This document shows, one piece after another, positions 6,018 to 11,135 of a stretch of 11,135 bases of DNA (within the stretch, counting starts at the first letter, position 1; every line of letters starts with the position of its first letter). The DNA is from JALZCH01 sp036400075 (GTDB lineage Bacteria > Acidobacteriota > Blastocatellia > Pyrinomonadales > Pyrinomonadaceae). Made by a program: the position numbers and the translations under genes. The DNA lies in assembly GCA_036400075.1 (NCBI GenBank), contig DASWLV010000112.1, forward strand, positions 1-11,135, in the 5' to 3' direction. The notes beneath the pieces were generated by a model. The model was not told where the DNA came from. It was given only the letters and a program-made list of their open reading frames with translations, and searched no databases.

Positions 6018-8168
6018 ATGCCACAGAAAAAATATTTGAACGAATCAATTAAATTGGGCGACAAAGAATTATCCCTCGAAACGGGACGAGTCGCCAAACA
6101 AGCCGACGGCGCGGTAATTATGCGCTACGGCGACACAATGGTTTTGGTCACGGCGGTTTGCGCCAAAGAAGCCAAAGAAGGCTTGGACTTTTTTCCGATG
6201 ACCATCGAATACCGCGAATCGGCTTATTCCGCCGGTCGCATTCCGGGAAATTACTTTCGCCGCGAAGGTCGTCCCGGAGAAAAAGAAACAATTACGAGCC
6301 GTTTGATTGACCGCCCGCTGCGACCGCTGTTTCCCGATGGTTTTCGCTTTGAAACTCAGGTCATCGCCACAGTCATTTCCGCCGACCCGGACAATGACCC
6401 GGATGTGATTGCGATCATCGGCGCGAGCGCGTCGCTTTATTTGTCGGACGCACCGTTTACGACTCCGGTTTCCGCCGTTCGCGTCGGTTTAATCGGCGAG
6501 CGTTACATTATCAATCCGACTTACGACGAACGCCGCGAGTCGTCCTTGAATTTAATCGTCGCCGGAACCGAGGAAGCGATTGTTATGGTCGAAGCCGGAG
6601 CGCAGGAAATTTCCGAAACGATTATGGTCGAAGCTCTGATGCTCGCGCACAAAGAAATCAATCGTTTGTGCCGCTGGCAGAAAGAGCTTGGAAAAGCGCT
6701 CGCCGTCGAAAAACGCGAATGGTCTGCCCCCGAACCGGATGCGGAAATGGCGAGCGAAATTGAAGAGAAGTATTCGGAACAATTGCGAGCCGCGCTCGAC
6801 ACGCAAACGCAGGACAAACAGGCTTCTTACGCGGCGGTTGACGCTCTCAAAAAAGAAGTAAGCGAGGCTTACGTTTCAGAAGAAGATCCGACGCGCAAGC
6901 AAATGGCTGGCAAGATTTTCTCGACGTTGAAAGAAAAAATCTTCCGCGAAGACATTCTCGGCAAACGCCGCCGCCCGGACGGTCGCCGTTTTTCCGAGAT
7001 TCGCCCGATTTCGTGCGAAGTCGGCTGGCTGCCGCGCACGCACGGCTCGTCGCTCTTTACGCGCGGCGAAACTCAGGCGCTCGTTGTTTCCACGCTCGGC
7101 ACGAAAGACGACGAGCAGTTTATGGACGACATCGAAAAGGGCGAAGTCAAACGCCGCTTTATGCTGCATTATAATTTCCCGCCTTATTCGGTCGGCGAAA
7201 CCGGCAGAGTCGGCGGCTCTTCAAGACGCGAAATCGGTCACGGCGCTCTGGCGCGGCGCGCGCTCGAAGCCGTTCTGCCTTCCGCCGAAGAATTTCCTTA
7301 CACAATCCGCATTGTTTCCGACATCACCGAATCGAACGGCTCTAGCTCGATGGCTTCGGTCTGCGGCGGCTGTTTGAGTTTGATGGACGCGGGCGTTCCA
7401 ATAAAAGCTCCGGTTGCGGGCGTAGCGATGGGACTCGTGATGGAGGGCAATCGTTACGCGATTTTATCGGACATTGCGGGCGCGGAAGATCATTACGGCG
7501 ATATGGATTTCAAAGTCACCGGAACCGCCGAAGGAATTACCGCTCTGCAAATGGACATTAAAATCGAGGGAATCAACGCGCAGATTATGGCGGAAGCTCT
7601 CGAACAGGCGCGCAAAGGCAGACTTCATATTTTGAACATTATGAGTCAGACGCTTGCCGAACCGCGCGAAGACATTGCGCCGAACGCGCCGCGAATCGTT
7701 ACGATTAAAATCAATCCGGACAAAATCCGCGACATCATCGGACCCGGCGGCAAAATTATCCGCGCGATTGTCGAAGAAACAGGCGCGAAAATTGACGTTG
7801 AGGACGACGGCACGGTTTCGATTGCGTCAGCCGACGGCGAAGCCGCGCAAGCCGCGATTGACCGCATCCGCGCTTTAACGGCGGAAGCCGAAATCGGCGA
7901 AAACTATCTCGGCACGGTTTCCCGAATCGTTGATTTCGGCGCGTTTGTCGAAATTTTCCCCGGCGTTGACGGGCTGCTGCATATTTCGGAAATTTCCGAC
8001 CGCCGCGTGCGCGACGTGCGCGACGAACTGAAAGAAGGTCAGCAGGTGATGGTCAAATGCATCGGCAAAGAGGGCAATAAAATCAAGCTCTCGCGCCGCG
8101 CCGTCTTACGCGAAGAACAAAAGCGCGGCGGAGGCGAAAACGGAGCGAGCGAGCCGAAAGAAGAATAA
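6018..8168 (+). CDS. pnp: Polyribonucleotide nucleotidyltransferase (polynucleotide phosphorylase)
   Basis: PNPase degrades RNA 3'-to-5' by phosphorolysis, releasing nucleoside diphosphates, and can add tails in reverse. It works as a trimer, often in a degradosome. The 716 residues agree with the usual length of about 700. Order: first RNase PH-like core (about 10-145, with RPLRPLFPDGF), helical linker, second RNase PH-like core (about 310-540), KH domain with GPGG at 575-578, and S1 domain from about 629 (NYLGTVSRIVDFGAFV). The active-site core holds YSVGETG, RREIGHG, SDITESNGSSSMASVCG, and EDHYGDMDFK, whose D491 and D497 match the catalytic aspartates of the Escherichia coli enzyme. All domains are intact. 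The C-terminal tail after S1 is short and acidic. A strong terminator-like repeat follows 42 bp after the stop. Confidence 0.98.
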   Translation: MPQKKYLNESIKLGDKELSLETGRVAKQADGAVIMRYGDTMVLVTAVCAKEAKEGLDFFPMTIEYRESAYSAGRIPGNYFRREGRPGEKETITSRLIDRPLRPLFPDGFRFETQVIATVISADPDNDPDVIAIIGASASLYLSDAPFTTPVSAVRVGLIGERYIINPTYDERRESSLNLIVAGTEEAIVMVEAGAQEISETIMVEALMLAHKEINRLCRWQKELGKALAVEKREWSAPEPDAEMASEIEEKYSEQLRAALDTQTQDKQASYAAVDALKKEVSEAYVSEEDPTRKQMAGKIFSTLKEKIFREDILGKRRRPDGRRFSEIRPISCEVGWLPRTHGSSLFTRGETQALVVSTLGTKDDEQFMDDIEKGEVKRRFMLHYNFPPYSVGETGRVGGSSRREIGHGALARRALEAVLPSAEEFPYTIRIVSDITESNGSSSMASVCGGCLSLMDAGVPIKAPVAGVAMGLVMEGNRYAILSDIAGAEDHYGDMDFKVTGTAEGITALQMDIKIEGINAQIMAEALEQARKGRLHILNIMSQTLAEPREDIAPNAPRIVTIKINPDKIRDIIGPGGKIIRAIVEETGAKIDVEDDGTVSIASADGEAAQAAIDRIRALTAEAEIGENYLGTVSRIVDFGAFVEIFPGVDGLLHISEISDRRVRDVRDELKEGQQVMVKCIGKEGNKIKLSRRAVLREEQKRGGGENGASEPKEE

Positions 8169-8210
8169 ATCTTTAACGCAGATAAGATTTAACTCACTAC
8201 CACAGGAAAC

Positions 8211-8265
8211 AAAGGACACAGAGGAAAAACCATAAAAACCTCTGTGTCCTTTGCGTTCTTTTTTT
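8211..8265 (+). terminator. Intrinsic terminator downstream of pnp
   Basis: AAAGGACACAGAGG (8211-8224) pairs perfectly with 8239-8252 over a 14-nt A-rich loop. GCGTTC and a run of seven T (8259-8265) follow. The six bases between stem and T-run are slightly unusual. The ACACAGAGG core resembles a dispersed intergenic repeat seen in several phyla (from memory, to be checked), so it may be a mobile palindrome doing terminator duty. Confidence 0.75.
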
Positions 8266-8309
8266 ATTTAACTGACTTTATTTAACGAATCCGCCAAAAA
8301 ATTTGGAAA

Positions 8310-8396
8310 CGGCTGCCGATTAGCACTTATTTTGAGTTGAGACAACCGAAAGCTCCCGCAGTTTTGGAGTGGAGCGTTTGGGAATTGCGGCAGCCG
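8310..8396. other. Foldable palindromic element of unknown role
   Basis: CGGCTGCCG (8310-8318) is the reverse complement of CGGCAGCCG (8388-8396). Inside it CCGAAAGCTCC (8346-8356) can pair with GGAGCGTTTGG (8371-8381) with one mismatch and one G-T pair. The result is an 87-nt two-level stem. It may be a degenerate dispersed repeat, a small RNA, or an upstream regulatory structure. It lies between the pnp terminator and the operator-like repeats, so it is not obviously part of either transcript. Confidence 0.5.
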
Positions 8397-8400
8397 ATAG

Positions 8401-8447
8401 GTCAATTTGACAAAACGTTAGAATTTACTAAGTCAATTTGACAAAAC
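8401..8447. promoter_or_regulatory. Two identical 16-bp operator-like repeats upstream of the PEP-CTERM gene
   Basis: GTCAATTTGACAAAAC occurs exactly at 8401-8416 and at 8432-8447. Each copy contains the 11-bp palindrome GTCAA-T-TTGAC. The copies are 31 bp apart, close to three helical turns, so a protein could bind both on one face. Relative to the predicted start near 8506 their centres lie at about -100 and -69, typical activator distances. Each also contains TTGACA. The second copy could be a -35 box with TAAAAA (8462-8467) 18 bp downstream. Confidence 0.6.
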
Positions 8448-8468
8448 ACTCAAATTTTTCTTAAAAAT

Positions 8469-8499
8469 TTGATGCGTTTTTTGAATTTTCTGCTACAAT
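8469..8499 (+). promoter_or_regulatory. Extended -10 promoter for the PEP-CTERM gene
   Basis: TGCTACAAT (8491-8499) is an extended -10 element (TGn followed by TACAAT, five of six consensus bases). TTGATG (8469-8474) is a weak -35 at a long 19-bp spacing. The predicted start is near 8506, giving a leader of about 114 nt. Confidence 0.5.
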
Positions 8500-8505
8500 C
8501 CCACC

Positions 8506-8619
8506 ACTCTCGAACCATTGATAGAGCAAATCGCCGTAAAGCGATTTGTCTGTTGGAGTTTCATCCGCGTTCGACTTCTTCGTTTTTTAGAAGCGAATCG
8601 CAAACGTTAGGAAACAGTT
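8506..8619 (+). promoter_or_regulatory. Hairpin-rich 5' leader of the PEP-CTERM gene
   Basis: Hairpin 1 is CAAATCGC (8527-8534), loop CGTAAA, GCGATTTG (8541-8548), a perfect 8 bp. Hairpin 2 pairs TTCGACTTCT (8570-8579) with AGAAGCGAA (8589-8597) with one bulge and a U-rich loop. The start codon is preceded by AGGA (8609-8612) at 7 nt. The leader is long for a surface-protein gene and could bind a ligand or protein, but it matches no riboswitch class I recognise. Confidence 0.45.
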
Positions 8620-9444
8620 ATGAAAAACAGACCGATTCGGATTTTTCTTTCCGTTGTCAGTTTATTCTCCATTGTGCTGGCATCATCGGCGATCAAAGCC
8701 GGTTCGATAAAATTGTCGGACGTTGTTCAAGTCGTCAGCAGCAATCCGAATAATCTAAACAAAGGCAGCTTCTCGGAGCTGCGGCTCGATCCGCAGGACG
8801 AGCCGCGCAGCAGCGGCGCAGCCGTACCGCAGCAAACGCCGCCGGCAAATCCGCGAATTCAAACCGAAGAAGTAGTTGAAATTACGGAAGAACCGTGCGA
8901 TTGCCCGGATTTGCCGGTTCCGCCGGCGATTGTGCGCGGCGGCGGTTTTCCGTGGTGGGTTTTAGGTTTCGGCGCAATTCCGTTGCTGTTCTTAAAACGT
9001 GACGATGATGACGAGCGCAGAACGCCGACACCGACGCCAACGCCCACGGAAACTCCGACCGGCACGCCGACGCCGACAGAGACTCCGACTGTAACGCCGA
9101 CGCCGACGGTTACACCAACACCGACGGAGACGCCGACTGTGACGCCCACACCGACAGTTACTCCGACGCCGACCGAAACGCCGACTGTGACACCAACTCC
9201 AACGGTTACGCCGAGCGTGACGCCAACGCCGTCGGAAACGCCTACGCCGACAGTCACGCCGACTCCGACAGTCACGCCGACTCCGACGGGAACGAAAACT
9301 CCGCCGCCGACAATGACGCCGACGCCGAAACCGATTCCCGAACCGTTGACGCTGCTGCTGTTCGGCACGGGATTAGCGGGCGTAGGCGCGGTTGCGCGGC
9401 GACGCTGGCGGAAAAAACAACAAGAGGAAGAAGACTCCGAATAA
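8620..9444 (+). CDS. PEP-CTERM sorting-domain surface protein with Thr-Pro stalk
   Basis: 274 residues. Signal peptide 1-27 (cleavage probably after AIKA), a short linker with PCDCPD (92-97), a hydrophobic segment PWWVLGFGAIPLLFL (111-125) directly followed by KRDDDDERR, a Thr-Pro tract at about 135-238 (TPTPTVTPTPTE-like units), then the sorting signal: PEP at 240-242, hydrophobic TLLLFGTGLAGVGAVA, and the basic end RRRWRKK with an acidic tail. PEP-CTERM proteins are processed by exosortase and linked to exopolysaccharide and envelope assembly. No exosortase is in the window. The Thr-rich stalk is a likely glycosylation site (inference). The second membrane segment in the middle is unusual for the family and leaves the linker and stalk topology uncertain. 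A good Shine-Dalgarno site supports the start. Binding partner and function unknown. Confidence 0.9.
   Translation: MKNRPIRIFLSVVSLFSIVLASSAIKAGSIKLSDVVQVVSSNPNNLNKGSFSELRLDPQDEPRSSGAAVPQQTPPANPRIQTEEVVEITEEPCDCPDLPVPPAIVRGGGFPWWVLGFGAIPLLFLKRDDDDERRTPTPTPTPTETPTGTPTPTETPTVTPTPTVTPTPTETPTVTPTPTVTPTPTETPTVTPTPTVTPSVTPTPSETPTPTVTPTPTVTPTPTGTKTPPPTMTPTPKPIPEPLTLLLFGTGLAGVGAVARRRWRKKQQEEEDSE
9022..9333 (+). repeat. Degenerate tandem repeat encoding the Thr-Pro stalk
   Basis: DNA periodic at 6 and 12 bp (ACNCCN units) encoding TP, TVTP and TETP blocks. Neighbouring units use different synonymous Thr and Pro codons. This suggests an old expansion kept at the protein level rather than a fresh slippage array. 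It also explains the long opposite-strand reading frame rich in Val and Gly. Confidence 0.85.
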
Positions 9445-9463
9445 AGATTCGCGGCGACAGCCA

Positions 9464-9511
9464 GCGCCCGGCGGCTCAATTTGATAAAAATCAAACGACT
9501 ACGCCGGGCGC
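9464..9511. promoter_or_regulatory. Nested hairpin between the PEP-CTERM and OmpA-like genes
   Basis: GCGCCCGGCG (9464-9473) pairs perfectly with CGCCGGGCGC (9502-9511). Between them TTTGAT (9480-9485) pairs with ATCAAA (9490-9495) around AAAA. No T-run follows, so it is not a standard terminator. It includes TCAATTTGATAAAA (9476-9489), close to the operator-like repeat at 8401-8447, so it could be a binding site as well as an RNA structure. Confidence 0.55.
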
Positions 9512-9568
9512 GTCCAAATCTTCAGTCGCAAAAGTTATTTCGGTTCGATTTTTTGAGAGGCATATCCG

Positions 9569-10507
9569 ATGAAAAGAATTTGTTACAGCACGTTTTTCGT
9601 TTTCAGCTTGCTGCTCGTTTTCGGCTTGACGGACGCGAGCGCGCAGAGACGCAACCGTCAACAGGCAGTTCCGACGACCGGCAGGCTTTCGGTCAAAACT
9701 ATGCCCGCCGCGTATCCCGTTTTGGTTAACGGCAAACCGTGGGGTTTATCGGGCAATCCGAATCCGAACGAAGTTGATTTGTCGCCCGGCACTTATCTGG
9801 TCGAAATTCAGTTTCCTAAAAAAAGCTGGACGAGAGAAATTATCGTCAACGCCGGACGCCGAAGCTGCATTTGTTTGACTTACAACGAGCGCGTCCTCGA
9901 AAAATTCTGTCCCTACGATTTGCGCGTTGACGCGCCTACGGAAGTGACCGATGGAGATTTGATTACATTTTCGAGCAGCGTCAACTACGGCGGACCGACT
10001 CCGCTCGCATACCGATGGACGGTATCGCCCGAATCCGCCCGAATCACGAGCGGTCAAGGTACGCCTTCGATTACGGTTGATACGACGGGTTTAGCCGGAC
10101 AATCGGTAACGGCGCGTCTCGAATCCGAAGATACAACCGGCGATGAGAGCTGTCGCGCCGCCAACACGGCGACCGTCCCGGTCAAACCGCCTCCGCCTCC
10201 GCCGCCAATCACTTGTTTCGATTGCTTTACGTTTGTCGCCTTCGATGATGTCAAAGCGCGTCTCGACAATTTCACGATTGAATTGGCTAACCGCCCAGAT
10301 TATCAAGCCTATATCATCACTTACGGCAGACGCGGCAGCCGTTTGACTTCGCCCGACCGCCTGGGAGTGCGCGCACGCGATTATCTCGTCAGAAATCGCG
10401 GAATTGACCCGCGCCGAATCACAATCGTCAACGGCGGCAACAAAGACCGCGCCGGTTACGATTTGTTTCTCTTACCGCCCGGCGCAAATCCGCCCGTGCC
10501 GCGTTAG
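9569..10507 (+). CDS. Exported protein with PEGA-like, Ig-like and divergent OmpA-like domains
   Basis: 312 residues. Signal peptide 1-25 (MKRICYSTFFVFSLLLVFGL, cleavage after ASA). Residues about 38-95 resemble a PEGA surface domain (GRLSVKTMPAAYPVLVNGKP, then DLSPGTYLVEI). About 118-205 looks like an Ig/PKD-type beta-sandwich (YRWTVSPES, SITVDTTGLAGQSVTARLES). A Pro-rich hinge (207-213) leads to an OmpA-like C-terminus at about 222-305 (FDDVKARLDNFTIEL, RLGVRARDYLVRNRGIDPRR, ITIVNGG). OmpA domains usually bind peptidoglycan, but here the canonical GHTD-type loop reads TYGRRGS, so binding is doubtful. Cysteines at 100, 102, 114, 195, 216 and 219 could form disulfides. GAGAGG 8 nt before the ATG is a good ribosome site. 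It follows the PEP-CTERM gene by 124 bp and probably shares its envelope role. Confidence 0.85.
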   Translation: MKRICYSTFFVFSLLLVFGLTDASAQRRNRQQAVPTTGRLSVKTMPAAYPVLVNGKPWGLSGNPNPNEVDLSPGTYLVEIQFPKKSWTREIIVNAGRRSCICLTYNERVLEKFCPYDLRVDAPTEVTDGDLITFSSSVNYGGPTPLAYRWTVSPESARITSGQGTPSITVDTTGLAGQSVTARLESEDTTGDESCRAANTATVPVKPPPPPPPITCFDCFTFVAFDDVKARLDNFTIELANRPDYQAYIITYGRRGSRLTSPDRLGVRARDYLVRNRGIDPRRITIVNGGNKDRAGYDLFLLPPGANPPVPR

Positions 10508-10524
10508 TTTTTAACAAAACGCAA

Positions 10525-10568
10525 AACTAAAAAGAGCGACGAATCTCATTTCGTCGCTCTTTTTAGTT
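10525..10568. terminator. Bidirectional intrinsic terminator between convergent genes
   Basis: 10525-10543 is the exact reverse complement of 10550-10568 (19 bp, 6-nt loop). The GC core GAGCGACGAA is flanked by A5 on the left and T5 on the right, so it can stop transcription from the OmpA-like gene and from mutS2. Confidence 0.9.
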
Positions 10569-10598
10569 GAAATTATACGGAAATTAAAATCAATATTT

Positions 10599-10657
10599 GT
10601 TTAGCGGCGGGCTTGCCCGCCTTTCGCATTGAAGAGCGGGCAAGCCCGCCGCTAAAC
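10599..10657. repeat. Nested GC-rich 22-bp inverted repeat
   Basis: 10599-10620 is the exact reverse complement of 10636-10657, with a 15-nt loop. Each arm also contains its own near-palindrome (GCGGGC-TT-GCCCGC, and GCGGGC-AA-GCCCGC), so it can form one long stem or two short ones. It looks like a dispersed repetitive extragenic palindrome. It sits 30 bp after the mutS2 stop and has no T-run. Confidence 0.85.
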
Positions 10658-10687
10658 TGAAGTTTCATTTTTAATTTCGGCTTATCG

Positions 10688-11135
10688 TTATTTTTTCAGT
10701 TCGACAACTGTTGCGCCGTTTCCGCCTTCGTCTTGTGCGGCGATTGTATAACGCTGAACGTGCGGATGATTTTTCAAAAAGCTGTGAACCGCCGCTCGCA
10801 AAGCGCCCGTGCCGATGCCGTGAATCACGCGCACGCGCGGGAAGCCGCTGAGATAAGCGTTGTCCAAAAATTTGTCGAGCAAATCCTCCGCTTCGTCTAC
10901 ACGCTTGCCGACGAGATTTAGTTCGGCGTTGCGGTTTTCCTCTTCAAAACGCAAATTCGATTCGTTTTTTTTGGCTTTTTCCTGCAATCGTTCGAGTTTT
11001 CCCTGCGTCTGCTGCGGCTGTTCATCAGCAACTCTTTCCAAGTTTTCAACTTTTTCGCGAAGCCGCATCACACCGACTAAAACTTCTGCTTCGCTGTCGC
11101 TCAATTTTTCGACTGTTCCAATCGAGCCGAAATTT
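10688..11135 (-). CDS. mutS2: MutS2 family protein, C-terminal part with Smr domain (partial)
   Basis: The reading frame continues through the window edge without a start: codons upstream of 11104 read FGSIGTVEKL, a MutS2-like segment, so the TTG at 11104 is not a real start. About 148 residues are present. They show a coiled-coil stretch rich in Glu, Lys and Arg (REKVENLERV to EEENRNAELN), then the Smr nuclease-like domain with RVRVIHGIGTGALRAAV, FLKNHPHV and GGNGATVVEL. The HGxGTG motif and C-terminal ATVVEL are typical of MutS2. MutS2 has been linked to suppression of recombination and, in Bacillus subtilis (as RqcU), to splitting of collided ribosomes; its Smr domain is a nuclease in some species. 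The ATPase part lies outside the window. It converges on the OmpA-like gene across two palindromes. Confidence 0.93.
   Translation of the reverse strand, partial: NFGSIGTVEKLSDSEAEVLVGVMRLREKVENLERVADEQPQQTQGKLERLQEKAKKNESNLRFEEENRNAELNLVGKRVDEAEDLLDKFLDNAYLSGFPRVRVIHGIGTGALRAAVHSFLKNHPHVQRYTIAAQDEGGNGATVVELKK

Noticed and set aside
8360..8396. Sigma-54 promoter upstream of the PEP-CTERM gene
   Set aside because: GG and GC doublets are present (GGAGCG, TTGCGG) but not at the required 10-bp spacing.
8506..8619. Cyclic di-GMP riboswitch
   Set aside because: Hairpins are present but the conserved GEMM core sequences are not recognisable.
8469..8753. 94-residue plus-strand frame over the PEP-CTERM leader
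   Set aside because: It covers the promoter and leader and overlaps the signal peptide out of frame; composition is not protein-like.
8859..9494. Minus-strand frame of 211 residues rich in VGVGV
   Set aside because: It is the antisense of the Thr-Pro repeat in the PEP-CTERM gene; no ribosome site or sensible protein features.
11102..11104. TTG as a start for a 138-residue Smr protein
   Set aside because: The frame stays open to the window edge and encodes MutS2-like sequence, so this is an internal codon of a truncated gene.

Overview
The window reads as a chromosomal, mostly housekeeping stretch from a Gram-negative bacterium of intermediate GC content, most likely an uncultured member of Acidobacteriota (class Blastocatellia, Pyrinomonadaceae-like). 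This is inference. It rests on a PEP-CTERM protein with a Thr-Pro stalk, an exported PEGA/Ig-like/OmpA-like protein whose C-terminal half carries a 'FDDVKARLDNF' motif I associate with that group, several exported TPR or helical proteins, and many intergenic heptamer repeats and perfect palindromes. No phage, transposase, CRISPR array, tRNA or rRNA was seen.

Layout. (a) 152-2372, minus strand: larE (sulfur transferase for the nickel-pincer cofactor) followed by a glutamate dehydrogenase gene, separated by about 70 bp that hold an inverted array of heptamers. (b) 2542-5240, plus strand: a tightly packed three-gene unit, divergent from larE, encoding an exported TPR protein and two small exported helical proteins of unknown function. 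(c) 5270-8168: rpsO and pnp (ribosomal protein S15 and polynucleotide phosphorylase), with a hairpin in front of rpsO and about 380 bp between the genes containing a perfect 29-bp inverted repeat, a terminator-like hairpin and two more heptamer arrays. (d) 8169-8619: a 450-bp regulatory region with a terminator, a foldable palindromic element, two identical 16-bp operator-like repeats 31 bp apart, an extended -10 promoter and a hairpin-rich leader. (e) 8620-10507: a PEP-CTERM surface protein and an exported OmpA-like protein. (f) 10508-10687: a bidirectional terminator and a nested 22-bp GC-rich inverted repeat. (g) 10688-11135, minus strand: the C-terminal end of mutS2, cut by the window edge.

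How the genes relate. rpsO-pnp is the classic translation/RNA-decay pair. The TPR unit, the PEP-CTERM protein and the OmpA-like protein are all predicted to be exported, so most of the uncharacterised coding capacity here concerns the cell envelope. The least explained signals are in non-coding DNA. Heptamer arrays, each of four units, occur at three intergenic sites; two of these are inverted and begin exactly at a stop codon. The control region of the PEP-CTERM gene is unusually elaborate. I found no complete undescribed enzymatic or defence system.
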